This document shows positions 51,236-59,187 of a stretch of 64,000 bases of DNA, piece after piece. Under the pieces are notes generated by a model. It searched no databases. It was not told the DNA's origin and saw only the letters and a program-made list of their open reading frames with translations. The stretch's first letter is position 1, and every line of letters starts with the position of its first letter. A program made the translations under genes and the position numbers. The stretch is from Rhodococcus rhodochrous (GTDB lineage Bacteria; Actinomycetota; Actinomycetes; Mycobacteriales; Mycobacteriaceae): the NCBI RefSeq assembly GCF_014854695.1, contig NZ_CP027557.1:3534001-3598000 (forward strand). The letters are read 5' to 3'.

Positions 51236-53187
51236 ACGCCGTCACGAAAGAGGGCTACCCGTCCCCGTTCCTGCGTGTCCTCATCGTCCTCACGGTCGTC
51301 GTCGGTCTGAACTACATCGTCTGGCGCTGGTTGTTCTCGGTGAATTGGGACGCCTGGTGGATCGCGGTGCCACTGGTGCTTGCCGAGACATACAGCCTGA
51401 TCGACTCCTTGCTCTTCGCCTTGACGATGTGGCGGCTGAGGAGACGCCCCGAGCCGCCGGCGGCACCCGAAGGGATGACGGTCGACGTCTTCATTACCAC
51501 CTACAACGAACCCGTCGACCTGGTGCTGCGCACCGCCGCAGCAGCAAAGCGGATCCGCTATCCGCACCGGACGTGGATCCTCGACGACGGAGCCCGGCCC
51601 GAACTCGCCGCGGCCGCAGCCGAACTCGGTGTCGACTACATGACACGCTCGGCGAGCTGGACGAACAAGCCCCGTCATGCCAAGGCCGGCAATCTCATCA
51701 ACGCCCTGCTGCACTCCGACGGCGAGTTCCTGTTGATCCTCGACGCCGACCAGGTGCCCGAACCCGAGATCCTCGACCGCACACTCGGATACTTCACCGA
51801 CGAGAGCATGGCGCTGGTCCAGACCCCGCAGTACTTCACCAATGTCCCCGACTCCGATCCACTCGGCAGTCAGGCCCCGTTGTTCTACGGCCCGATCCAG
51901 CAGGGCAAGGACGGCTGGAACGCGGCCTTCTTCTGCGGGTCCAACGCGATCCTCCGACGTGAAGCACTCATGCAGCTCGGCATCGCCGGCTACGTCCAGG
52001 CCGTCGAGGACGGTGTGGAACGCACCCTGCGTACCGCCGGAAAGGTGGTCGATCGCGCGCGCCGGAAAGTGCCCGCCGATCAGCCCGATGTGGCCGCGGC
52101 ACTCGACTCGGTGCGCCGTGCCGTGCGCACGGCACGCAGCGAACTCCGGACCGGTGTGGCACTCGCCGACGTCACCTTCCGCTTCCAGCAGACGGTCGAC
52201 GCCGCTGCACGCAGCATCGTCGACGCCGACTTCGGTGGTATCCGCGCCGATCTCGAGGAGATCGCCGCGCTCGACGCACACGGTACCGACGCGCTCACCA
52301 TCGACGACACCGTGCTCGAACGCCTGGCCGATCGCGAATGGTCGCCGCTCGGTGCGCTCGAATCGATCCGCGCGATGATCCGCGCGGTCGACGTCGACCG
52401 CGCGGAGGAGGCCGAACCGATGCTCGCGTTGGCGACCATCTCCGTGACCGAGGACATGGCCACCTCGATGCGCCTGCACGGCGCCGGCTGGAAGTCCGTC
52501 TACCACCACGAGATCCTGGCCTACGGGCTGGCCCCGGAGGATCCGAAGACGATGGTCACCCAACGACTTCGCTGGGCGCAGGGCACGATCCAGGTGATGC
52601 TCCGGGAGAACCCGCTCGTCCAGAAGGGCATGACCGTCGCGCAGCGCCTGATGTACTGGTCGACGATGTGGAGTTATCTCTCCGGATTCGCAGCCCTCGC
52701 CTATTTCGCGGCGCCGGTGATCTATCTCGTCTTCGGAGTCCTGCCGGTCGAGGCGTTCAGCCTCGACTTCTTCGCGCGACTCGTCCCGTTCCTCATCCTG
52801 AGTCAGTTGTTGTTCTTCATCGTGGGCCGCGGGACGCCGACCTGGCGTGGCCAGCAGTACAGCCTCGCCTTGTTCCCGGTGTGGATCAGGGCGTGTTGGA
52901 CCGCCTTCCTCAACGTGTATTTCGACAAGCCGCTGGACTTCGCGGTCACTCCGAAGACGCGCCAAGGGGGCGAGGGTGTCCCGTGGTATCTGTTCCGGCA
53001 GCAGCTGCTCGTCATGGCGCTGTTGGTGGTCGCAGCGATCATCGGCACCGTGCGGTTGTTCCTCGGCGATATCTCGGTGCTGGGAGTCACCGCGAACCTC
53101 GTCTGGGTCGTGTTCGACCTGTTCATTCTCTCGGTGGTGATCCAAGCGGCTCGCTACCGTGGACCCGAAAGCAAAGGAGATCGATGA
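51232..53187 (+). CDS. BcsA-like processive beta-glycosyltransferase with insertion
   Basis: An integral-membrane GT2 of 651 residues that should polymerise and extrude a polysaccharide. Two N-terminal helices (about 12-60), a cytosolic GT2 domain, then about six helices (about 470-640). Catalytic motifs: Asp118-Asp119 in LDDGARPEL, Asp171-x-Asp173 in DADQVPE, Asp408 in VTED and QRLRW at 444-448. Between GIAGYVQ (about 250) and VTED there are about 147 residues not found in BcsA, in which the usual GG-x-x-T-x-TED link is short; the insert is helical and charged. No PilZ domain follows, so c-di-GMP control of the usual kind is absent. The polymer could be cellulose, mannan or another beta-glycan. 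GTG 51232 overlaps the phosphatase stop. Confidence 0.9.
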   Translation: MNAVTKEGYPSPFLRVLIVLTVVVGLNYIVWRWLFSVNWDAWWIAVPLVLAETYSLIDSLLFALTMWRLRRRPEPPAAPEGMTVDVFITTYNEPVDLVLRTAAAAKRIRYPHRTWILDDGARPELAAAAAELGVDYMTRSASWTNKPRHAKAGNLINALLHSDGEFLLILDADQVPEPEILDRTLGYFTDESMALVQTPQYFTNVPDSDPLGSQAPLFYGPIQQGKDGWNAAFFCGSNAILRREALMQLGIAGYVQAVEDGVERTLRTAGKVVDRARRKVPADQPDVAAALDSVRRAVRTARSELRTGVALADVTFRFQQTVDAAARSIVDADFGGIRADLEEIAALDAHGTDALTIDDTVLERLADREWSPLGALESIRAMIRAVDVDRAEEAEPMLALATISVTEDMATSMRLHGAGWKSVYHHEILAYGLAPEDPKTMVTQRLRWAQGTIQVMLRENPLVQKGMTVAQRLMYWSTMWSYLSGFAALAYFAAPVIYLVFGVLPVEAFSLDFFARLVPFLILSQLLFFIVGRGTPTWRGQQYSLALFPVWIRACWTAFLNVYFDKPLDFAVTPKTRQGGEGVPWYLFRQQLLVMALLVVAAIIGTVRLFLGDISVLGVTANLVWVVFDLFILSVVIQAARYRGPESKGDR

Positions 53188-53519
53188 GCCACTACGAAAC
53201 CCGCCAGGTGGGAACGAGCACCGTCGTGCAGCCCACGGGCCGCCTGAACATGGTTGCGGCACCGCGCCTTCGCGAGCAGCTACATGGTCTCGTCGAGAAC
53301 GGATCCAGCCGGCTCGTGGTGGATCTCAGCCGGACCGACTTCATCGACTCCTCCGGTCTCGGCGCACTCGTCTCCGGGTTGAAGGCCGCCCGTCAGGCGG
53401 GCGGCGACCTGCGGATCGCCGCACCGACCGCCCAGGTACAGAGCGTCCTCGCGCTCACCCGGCTCGACCGGGTGCTGACGACACACGATTCCGCGGACAC
53501 GGCGTTCGATGGCGACTGA
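53184..53519 (+). CDS. STAS-domain anti-sigma factor antagonist (RsbV/SpoIIAA-like)
   Basis: A single STAS domain, 111 residues. The phosphorylatable Ser is Ser56 or Ser57 in DFIDSSGLGAL. Unphosphorylated antagonists bind their HATPase partner; the kinase phosphorylates and the SpoIIE phosphatase reactivates them. All three partners are in this operon. ATG 53184 overlaps the glycosyltransferase stop, and the next gene starts inside its 3' end (11-bp overlap). Confidence 0.93.
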   Translation: MSHYETRQVGTSTVVQPTGRLNMVAAPRLREQLHGLVENGSSRLVVDLSRTDFIDSSGLGALVSGLKAARQAGGDLRIAAPTAQVQSVLALTRLDRVLTTHDSADTAFDGD

Positions 53520-53976
53520 CCGGCCACCGGAAATGCAACCGGACCAGGGCCCCTCGATGCGGTGGGAGCTGTCGGCCACGACGAGTGAAGGCACCCTCGA
53601 CAGGATCATGAACCTGGTCGCCGAGATGTTCGCCGCCGAGGAGCTCGACGAGTCCGACCGCATGCAGTTCGAGATCGCGGTCGCCGAGATCGGCGCGAAC
53701 ATCATCGAGCATGCCGGCCGGGGAGACGCGGTCTCGGTGACGCTGACCCTGGAACTCCATCCGGAGCGCCTGGAGGCCGTGTTCGTCGACGACGGCGCCC
53801 CGGCCCGGGTGGATCTGCGTTCGGTCGAACTTCCGGATGTCCTCGCCGAGCGCGGTCGAGGACTTGCCATCGCCCTCGCCGCGCTCGACGAACTTCGGTA
53901 CCGGCGGCAGGCCGGCACCAATCGCTGGCTGTTGGTCTGTTACCGGTCCGACGCGTCAGGGCAGGCCGGGCAGTAG
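53509..53976 (+). CDS. RsbW/SpoIIAB-like HATPase (serine kinase, anti-sigma type)
   Basis: A 155-residue GHKL ATPase. The N box is FEIAVAEIGANIIEHA (Glu and Asn placed as in RsbW), the G1 box VDDGAP, and the G2 box GRGLAIAL. Partners of STAS antagonists have this size. The gene order STAS-HATPase is that of rsbV-rsbW, where a sigma-factor gene would follow. Here the next gene is a convergent oxidoreductase gene, whose 3' end overlaps by 21 bp. The target is therefore not a linked sigma factor. ATG 53509 is the start; an internal ATG at 53557 (MRWELS) is possible. Confidence 0.9.
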   Translation: MATDRPPEMQPDQGPSMRWELSATTSEGTLDRIMNLVAEMFAAEELDESDRMQFEIAVAEIGANIIEHAGRGDAVSVTLTLELHPERLEAVFVDDGAPARVDLRSVELPDVLAERGRGLAIALAALDELRYRRQAGTNRWLLVCYRSDASGQAGQ

Positions 53977-56079
53977 GTCGTCGAGGCGGGCCGGCAGGTT
54001 CCGGACCCGCACTCCGGTCGCGTGCCACAGGGCGTTGACGACCGCCGCGGCGCTGCCGACGATCCCGATCTCACCGATCCCCCGCGACCCCATGGGTGTC
54101 GCGTGCAGGTCCTCGTCGTCGAGCCAATCGGCTTCGATCCCACGGATGTCGGCGTGTGTCGGCACGTGGTATTCGGACAGGTCGTGGTTGACGACGTGCC
54201 CGAAACGCGCGTCGCGGATGCTCTCCTCGAACAGGGCCATCGAGATCCCGAACGACATCCCGCCGATGAACTGCGAACGCGCCGTACGTGGGTTGATCAC
54301 CCGTCCCACGGAGAACAGACCGAACATCCGGGGCACCCGGATCTCGCCGGTGTCGGCGTCGACATACACCTCGGCGAAGTGCACACCGAAGGACTGCGCG
54401 GTGTAGTGCTCGAGTTCGCGGTTCTCGGCTGCCGACGCGGACAGTTCGGCACCCACCGGTGGGTCGTCGCCGAAGCGTTTGCCGAATTGCTCTGCGGCCG
54501 TGACGATCGCGGTACCCCAGGACGAGGTGCCCGACGATCCGCCGGCCACCGTGCCGTTGGGCAGTGCACTGTCGCCGATCTCGAGGTCCACGTCCTCCGG
54601 TCGGCATCCGAGTGCGTCGGCTGCGATGAGGGTCAGGGTCGTCCACGCACCCGTACCGAGGTCGGTGGCTCCGATGCGGACGGAGTAGCGCCCCTCCCCG
54701 AGGTGCCGGATCTGGGCTTCCGAACCGGGATTGACCATGTGGGGATAGGTCGCGACCGCCATGCCGGTACCGATCAGGGTGTTGCCCTGCCGCCGGGTGC
54801 CGGGTTCGCGGTCGGACGGATCCCATCCGAATCGCTGTGCTCCTTCGCGGAGGCATTCGACGAGCCGGCGCGACGACCACGGCTTTCCCGTCTCCGGATC
54901 GGACTCGGGTTCGTTGCGGATGCGCAGTTCGATCGGGTCGATCCCGAGTTCGGCGGCGAGCTCGTCCATCGCGACCTCGCCGGCGAACATGCCCGGCGCC
55001 TCGCCGGGAGCGCGCATCCAGAACGGCGCCGGCACGTCGAGGGTGATCGCGCGATGCGACGTACGGGCGTTGGCGACGTCGTAGAGATTGCGCAGCGGCA
55101 CCCCCGCCTGTTCGACGAATTCGGTGACCCGGGACGACTGGGCGAACGCCTCGTGCACGAGACCGGTGAGCCTGCCGTCGCGGTCGGCCGCGAGCCGGAT
55201 GTGCGAGGCGGTCGGAGCGCGGTAACCGACGTAACCGAACATATCGGGTCGGGAGACCGCGAACTTGACCGCCTTCCCCGGCAGGGCCCGCGCCGCGAGT
55301 CCGCCGAGGACGTCGTGCGCGTGAGGACCGCCCTTGGAACCGAATCCCCCACCGATGTACGGACAGACCACCCGCATCCGGGCCGCGTCGAGACCGAAGA
55401 CCGGCGCGAGGGTCTCGACGACACCGTGCGGATGCTGCGTCGAGGTGTACAGCGTCAGGGTGTGTGCGTCGGTCTCACCGTTCGACGGCACGACGTCGTT
55501 CCGCCAGATCGCGACGACGGTGTGCGGTTCGAGCGGGTTGTTGTGTTCCTCGGGGGTGGAGTACCACTGATCGACGACCGTCTCGGCGCGGGCGAACGCC
55601 GCGTCGACGTCCCCTCGCTCGGTGTCGGGTTCGTAGCCGCCGTTGACGGTCTCGGGTGTGTACGCGTCGGGATGGTCGGCGCGGAAGAGCGCGTCGTGCG
55701 GTTCCTCGCTGTATTCGACCTTCAGGAGCGAGCATGCCTCCCGGGCGATCTCGAAGCTCTCCGCGACGACCGCGCCGATGATCTGGCCCCGGTACAGCAC
55801 GTCGGGTGTCTGCAGGACGGAGTACTCGCCCTCGGCCTCCTCGGTGAGACGTGGGGCGTTCCAGGGAGTGAGGACCTTCAGCACCCCCGGCACCGCTTCG
55901 GCGGCGGCGGTGTCGATCCGGTCGACGCGTCCACGGGCGATGGTGGAGGTGAGCGGTACGAGGTAGGCGGGGTCGTCGACCGGGTGCTCGTAGGCGTACG
56001 GCGCCGTCCCGGCGACCTTCGCCGGTCCGTCGATTCGCGCGGTGGAGCGCCCACCTGCTCGGATCGGCTCGGGGCTCAT
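53956..56079 (-). CDS. Molybdenum aldehyde/xanthine oxidoreductase large subunit (PaoC/YagR-like)
   Basis: The molybdopterin-cytosine-dinucleotide-binding subunit, 707 residues. It begins with the typical RIDGPAKVAGTAPYAYE start, has GGGFGSKGG (cofactor loop) and, near the end, GSRGIGEIGIVGSAAAV, in which the Glu of GEIG is the catalytic base of the family. With the FAD and 2Fe-2S subunits it makes a three-part enzyme of the PaoABC group, which oxidises aromatic aldehydes; xanthine-type substrates are not excluded. No obvious Tat signal on this subunit. ATG 56079 overlaps the FAD-subunit stop (ATGA). No MocA- or XdhC-like chaperone gene is in the window. Confidence 0.93.
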   Translation of the reverse strand: MSPEPIRAGGRSTARIDGPAKVAGTAPYAYEHPVDDPAYLVPLTSTIARGRVDRIDTAAAEAVPGVLKVLTPWNAPRLTEEAEGEYSVLQTPDVLYRGQIIGAVVAESFEIAREACSLLKVEYSEEPHDALFRADHPDAYTPETVNGGYEPDTERGDVDAAFARAETVVDQWYSTPEEHNNPLEPHTVVAIWRNDVVPSNGETDAHTLTLYTSTQHPHGVVETLAPVFGLDAARMRVVCPYIGGGFGSKGGPHAHDVLGGLAARALPGKAVKFAVSRPDMFGYVGYRAPTASHIRLAADRDGRLTGLVHEAFAQSSRVTEFVEQAGVPLRNLYDVANARTSHRAITLDVPAPFWMRAPGEAPGMFAGEVAMDELAAELGIDPIELRIRNEPESDPETGKPWSSRRLVECLREGAQRFGWDPSDREPGTRRQGNTLIGTGMAVATYPHMVNPGSEAQIRHLGEGRYSVRIGATDLGTGAWTTLTLIAADALGCRPEDVDLEIGDSALPNGTVAGGSSGTSSWGTAIVTAAEQFGKRFGDDPPVGAELSASAAENRELEHYTAQSFGVHFAEVYVDADTGEIRVPRMFGLFSVGRVINPRTARSQFIGGMSFGISMALFEESIRDARFGHVVNHDLSEYHVPTHADIRGIEADWLDDEDLHATPMGSRGIGEIGIVGSAAAVVNALWHATGVRVRNLPARLDDLLPGLP

Positions 56080-57074
56080 GCGGATTCACCTCGTTCCCGT
56101 TCGTCGAGTTCGCGCAGGGTCGCCACCACGGTTCGCCGCAGCAGCGGGATCTTGTAGGCGTTGCCGTCGAGGGGGCTCGCGTCGGCGAGCTCGGCCTCGG
56201 CCGCGGTGGCGAAGACCTCGTCGGAGGGTTGGTGCCCGAGAAGTGCTTCCTCCGCGCGGTGTGCCCGCCAGGGCCGGTGGGCGACCCCACCGAATGCGAT
56301 GCGGCACCCGGTGATCGTCCCGTCCGCAACGGTCATCTCGGCCGCTACGGAGACCAGCGCGAAGGCGTAGGACGCCCGGTCGCGCACCTTGCGATAGGTG
56401 GACAGCGAACTCTGCGCTGCGGGGATCCGTACGCCGACGATGAGATCGTCGCGTTCGAGCACGGTGTCGCGCTCGGGTGTGTCGCCCGGGAGTCGGTAGA
56501 AGTCCTCCACCGCGATGGCGCGCTCACCGTCCGGGCCGAGGACGAGGACTTCGGCGTCGAGTGCGAGCAGGGCGACCGCCATATCGGAAGGATGGGTGGC
56601 CACGCAGCGCTCCGAGGCGCCGAGGATCGCGTGGTAGCGGGTGTATCCGCCGATGGCGGAGCAGCCGCTGCCGGGTTCGCGCTTGTTGCAGGGGGTGCTC
56701 ACGTCCCGGAAGTACGAGCACCGCGTGCGCTGGAGCAGGTTGCCGCCGGTGGTCGCGGTGTTCCGGAGCTGGGGTGAGGCACCGGCGAGCAGTGCGCGCG
56801 ACAGCACCGGATAGTTGCGCCGCACGAAGGGATGCGCCGCGAGGTCGCTGTTGCGGACATTGGCGCCCACCCGGATTCCCCCGTCGGCCGCCTCCTCCAC
56901 GGTGTCGAGCGGAAGATGCGAGACGTCGACGAGAAGATCGGGGGTCGCGACGCCGAGTTTGAGGTGGTCGACGAGATTCGTGCCGCCCGCGAGAAAGACC
57001 GCACCCGGTGTCTCGTGCACGACGGCGACGGCGGCGGCGGGATCTGCCGGTCGCTCGTAACGGAGAGAACTCAT
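56076..57074 (-). CDS. Oxidoreductase FAD-binding subunit with Cys cluster (PaoB/YagS-like)
   Basis: The FAD subunit, 332 residues. FAD loops are VFLAGGTNLVDHLKLG and the TTGGNLLQRTRC segment. Four Cys (RTRCSYFRD ... TPCNKREPGSGCSA, plus one at about residue 140-165) match the extra iron-sulfur cluster of the PaoB group, which ordinary xanthine dehydrogenase FAD subunits lack; this supports a PaoABC assignment. ATG 57074 is the start; the frame extends to 57950 but overlaps the 2Fe-2S subunit gene. It shares ATGA with both neighbours. Confidence 0.93.
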   Translation of the reverse strand: MSSLRYERPADPAAAVAVVHETPGAVFLAGGTNLVDHLKLGVATPDLLVDVSHLPLDTVEEAADGGIRVGANVRNSDLAAHPFVRRNYPVLSRALLAGASPQLRNTATTGGNLLQRTRCSYFRDVSTPCNKREPGSGCSAIGGYTRYHAILGASERCVATHPSDMAVALLALDAEVLVLGPDGERAIAVEDFYRLPGDTPERDTVLERDDLIVGVRIPAAQSSLSTYRKVRDRASYAFALVSVAAEMTVADGTITGCRIAFGGVAHRPWRAHRAEEALLGHQPSDEVFATAAEAELADASPLDGNAYKIPLLRRTVVATLRELDERERGESA

Positions 57075-57664
57075 CGCGTCTCCTCCGTATCGAGTCGGCT
57101 GTCGCCGGCACCGATTCGGCTGTCGCCGGCGGCGACGGTGCGGATCGCCGAGACGATGTTGGGATAGGCCGCGCAGCGGCACAGATTGCCGCTCATGCGT
57201 TCCCGGATCTCGTCGTCGTCGAGTTCGGGTGCCTGTTCGAGATCGGCCGTGACGTGACTCGGTGCCCCGTCGGCGAATTCGTCGAGCATGCCGACGGCCG
57301 AACAGATCTGGCCGGGGGTGCAGTAGCCGCACTGGAAGGCGTCGTCCTCGATGAACTGCGCCTGGAGCGGATGCATCTCCCCATCGCCGAGTCCGGCGGC
57401 GGTGACGATCTCGGCGCCGTCGTGCGAGGCGGCGAGGGCCAGACACGAGAGGGTGCGCCGGCCGTCGATCAGTACGGTGCACGCTCCGCACTGACCGAGA
57501 TCGCATCCCTTCTTCGGGGAGGTGATCCCGAGGCGGTCGCGCAGTGCGTCGAGCACGGTGGTGCGGACGTCGATCGGGACGCGACGCTCCACCCCGTCGA
57601 CGTGGAGAACTATGTCGAGATCGGGTCGGTGGCCGGTATCGGTCCTCGTGTCCCCGCTTGTCAT
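57071..57664 (-). CDS. Oxidoreductase 2Fe-2S subunit (PaoA/YagT-like)
   Basis: The small subunit, 197 residues with two 2Fe-2S clusters: the plant-type KKGCDLGQCGACTVLI ... C in the N-terminal half and FQCGYCTPGQ ... NLCRCAAYP in the C-terminal half. PaoA-type proteins often carry a Tat signal; here the N-terminus MTSGDTRTDTGH is short and has none, so the complex is probably cytosolic. The tail after residue 180 has a small repeat (AGDSRIGAGDSRL). ATG 57664 is the start and the first gene of the three. Confidence 0.93.
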   Translation of the reverse strand: MTSGDTRTDTGHRPDLDIVLHVDGVERRVPIDVRTTVLDALRDRLGITSPKKGCDLGQCGACTVLIDGRRTLSCLALAASHDGAEIVTAAGLGDGEMHPLQAQFIEDDAFQCGYCTPGQICSAVGMLDEFADGAPSHVTADLEQAPELDDDEIRERMSGNLCRCAAYPNIVSAIRTVAAGDSRIGAGDSRLDTEETR

Positions 57665-57780
57665 GGGCAAACCTCCGAACAGTGGGCTGTGTTCGGGGCA
57701 TTCCCGCTGCAGGCGTCGTCGAACCGTCGAGATGCGACGAGCGGAGCGTCCGCGGCTCGGCCGGACCCTGCGGATACGCG

Positions 57781-57813
57781 CGGTGCCGGAGACCTCGCGG
57801 GTCTCCGGCACCG
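57781..57813 (-). terminator. Terminator after the FMN reductase gene
   Basis: A 14-bp perfect stem (arms 57781-57794 and 57800-57813, cggtgccggagacc and complement) with a 5-base loop, starting 40 bases past the stop. It separates this gene from the oxidoreductase operon. Confidence 0.8.
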
Positions 57814-57852
57814 GGGGTGTCGGACGGTCCGCCGGGCCGACGGACGTCTCGA

Positions 57853-58410
57853 TCAGGCGTTGGCGAGCACCTTGGTGGCGTCGGCCAGGGCGGTGACGAC
57901 CGCTGCGATCTGCTGCGCGGTCTCGGCGTGCTCCTTGGCGTGCACGCCACCGAACTTGCCGAAGGTCTCGCCGATCGACAGCGAGCCGCCCTCGACGATC
58001 GTGCCGCCGGCGATCCCGATGGCCTTGACCGCGTCCTCGAGCGCCCACTTCGCGGCGTTCTGGCTGGGCGACTGACTGACGATGGCGACAGGCTTGCCGC
58101 TCAGTGCGCCGGCACCGTAGGGGCGCGACAGCCAGTCGACGGCGTTCTTGAGCACCGCGGAGACGGTGCCGTTGTACTCGGGAGTGACGACCAGCACGGC
58201 ATCGACCTCGGCAGCGGCGTCACGCAGGGCCACGGCCGCGGCGGGGACAGCCTCGCCGTCGAGGTCCTCGTTGTAGAAGGGAACGTCGGCGAGGCCCTCG
58301 TAGAGGGTCACCTCGACGTTCTCGGCAGCGACCGCAGCGGCAGTCTCGGCGAGCTGGCGGGAGACGGAGCCGTCACGCAGGCTGCCGACGAGGGCGAGAA
58401 CTCGGGTCAT
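57853..58410 (-). CDS. NADPH-dependent FMN reductase (Rv3054c-like)
   Basis: A 185-residue flavodoxin-fold protein that reduces flavin or quinone-type compounds. The phosphate loop is LVGSLRDGSVSR and the flavin-binding block is PEYNGTVSAVLKNAVDW, diagnostic of the NADPH-dependent FMN reductase (SsuE/ChrR/YieF) group. ATG 58410 has GAGGAT about 7 bases upstream; the open frame to 58446 is not used. It is divergent from a TetR-family gene across a palindrome, so that regulator probably controls it. In mycobacteria the same gene also follows the nrd region. Confidence 0.92.
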   Translation of the reverse strand: MTRVLALVGSLRDGSVSRQLAETAAAVAAENVEVTLYEGLADVPFYNEDLDGEAVPAAAVALRDAAAEVDAVLVVTPEYNGTVSAVLKNAVDWLSRPYGAGALSGKPVAIVSQSPSQNAAKWALEDAVKAIGIAGGTIVEGGSLSIGETFGKFGGVHAKEHAETAQQIAAVVTALADATKVLANA

Positions 58411-58453
58411 GGGAATATCCTCGGGTCGAAGTGGTTGACTACGCAATGTTAAA

Positions 58454-58467
58454 CGGACCGCGGTCCG
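58454..58467. promoter_or_regulatory. TetR operator candidate between FMN reductase and TetR genes
   Basis: cggaccgcggtccg is a perfect 14-bp palindrome; flanking aaa/ttt (with one mismatch) extend it. It lies midway between the two divergent starts (58410 and 58500). Confidence 0.65.
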
Positions 58468-58485
58468 CTTTATTCCCCGCCCCGC

Positions 58486-58491
58486 TAGAGT
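58486..58491 (+). promoter_or_regulatory. -10 element TAGAGT for the TetR gene
   Basis: TAGAGT is spaced 8 bases from GTG 58500 and 18 bases past the operator candidate, so binding there could block its own promoter. Confidence 0.45.
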
Positions 58492-58499
58492 GTGACCTT

Positions 58500-59183
58500 G
58501 TGAACACTCGCCCCCTCCCGCACGCGGACGGTCGGGCGCTGCCTGCGGCGAACAACCGGGCCCTCCCTCTGGCGGACGAACGACTCTCCGAACGGGGCGA
58601 CGCAGCGCGCAATCGTTCCCGTCTGCTCGACGCCGCCGCGCTGCTCGTCGCCGAACGCGGCGTCGACGCCGTGACGATGGACGCCGTCGCGGCGCGGGCC
58701 GGGGTCGGCAAGGGCACCGTCTTCCGCAGGTTCGGCTCCCGCGCCGGACTCGTCCGGGCGCTGCTCGACCACAGCGAGCACGAGTTCCAGCAGGGTTTCC
58801 TGTTCGGCCCGCCGCCGCTCGGCCCGGACGCCGATCCCCTGGACCGGCTCATCGCCTTCGGTCGTGCGCGCATCGAACTCGTCGAGGTGCAGGGCGAACT
58901 GCTCCGCGCGGCCGAATCCGCCACCGACTCCCGCTACACCGCTCCCGCCCACCTGGTCTCGCTCGCCCACATCGACGCGTTGTTGCGTGCCGCCGGTGTC
59001 GCCGGCGACACCCGATTGCTGGCGACCTCGCTGGTCGCGTCGCTCGAGGCCACCCTCGTGCTCCACCAGTGGCGCGAGCTGGGACATCCGCTCCGCCGAC
59101 TCGCCGACAACTGGGCCGAACTGGCACACCGTGTCGTGACCGGCCGAGGTATCCACGAAAACGGGTCGAGCGCCGTACCGTAA
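58500..59183 (+). CDS. TetR-family transcriptional regulator
   Basis: A 227-residue repressor. After a 28-residue tail it has the TetR helix-turn-helix (ARNRSRLLDAAALLVAERG ... GVGKGTVFRRFGSR) and a helical ligand domain. It is divergent from the FMN reductase gene, as Rv3055 is from Rv3054c, so that gene is the likely target; the ligand may be a quinone or flavin-type compound. GTG 58500 is the start and fits TAGAGT 8 nt upstream, though SD-like signals are absent. Confidence 0.9.
   Translation: MNTRPLPHADGRALPAANNRALPLADERLSERGDAARNRSRLLDAAALLVAERGVDAVTMDAVAARAGVGKGTVFRRFGSRAGLVRALLDHSEHEFQQGFLFGPPPLGPDADPLDRLIAFGRARIELVEVQGELLRAAESATDSRYTAPAHLVSLAHIDALLRAAGVAGDTRLLATSLVASLEATLVLHQWRELGHPLRRLADNWAELAHRVVTGRGIHENGSSAVP
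59176..59181 (+). promoter_or_regulatory. -10 element TACCGT, first META gene
   Basis: TACCGT is spaced 6 bases from ATG 59188 and overlaps the TetR stop codon. Confidence 0.4.
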
Positions 59184-59187
59184 CGGC

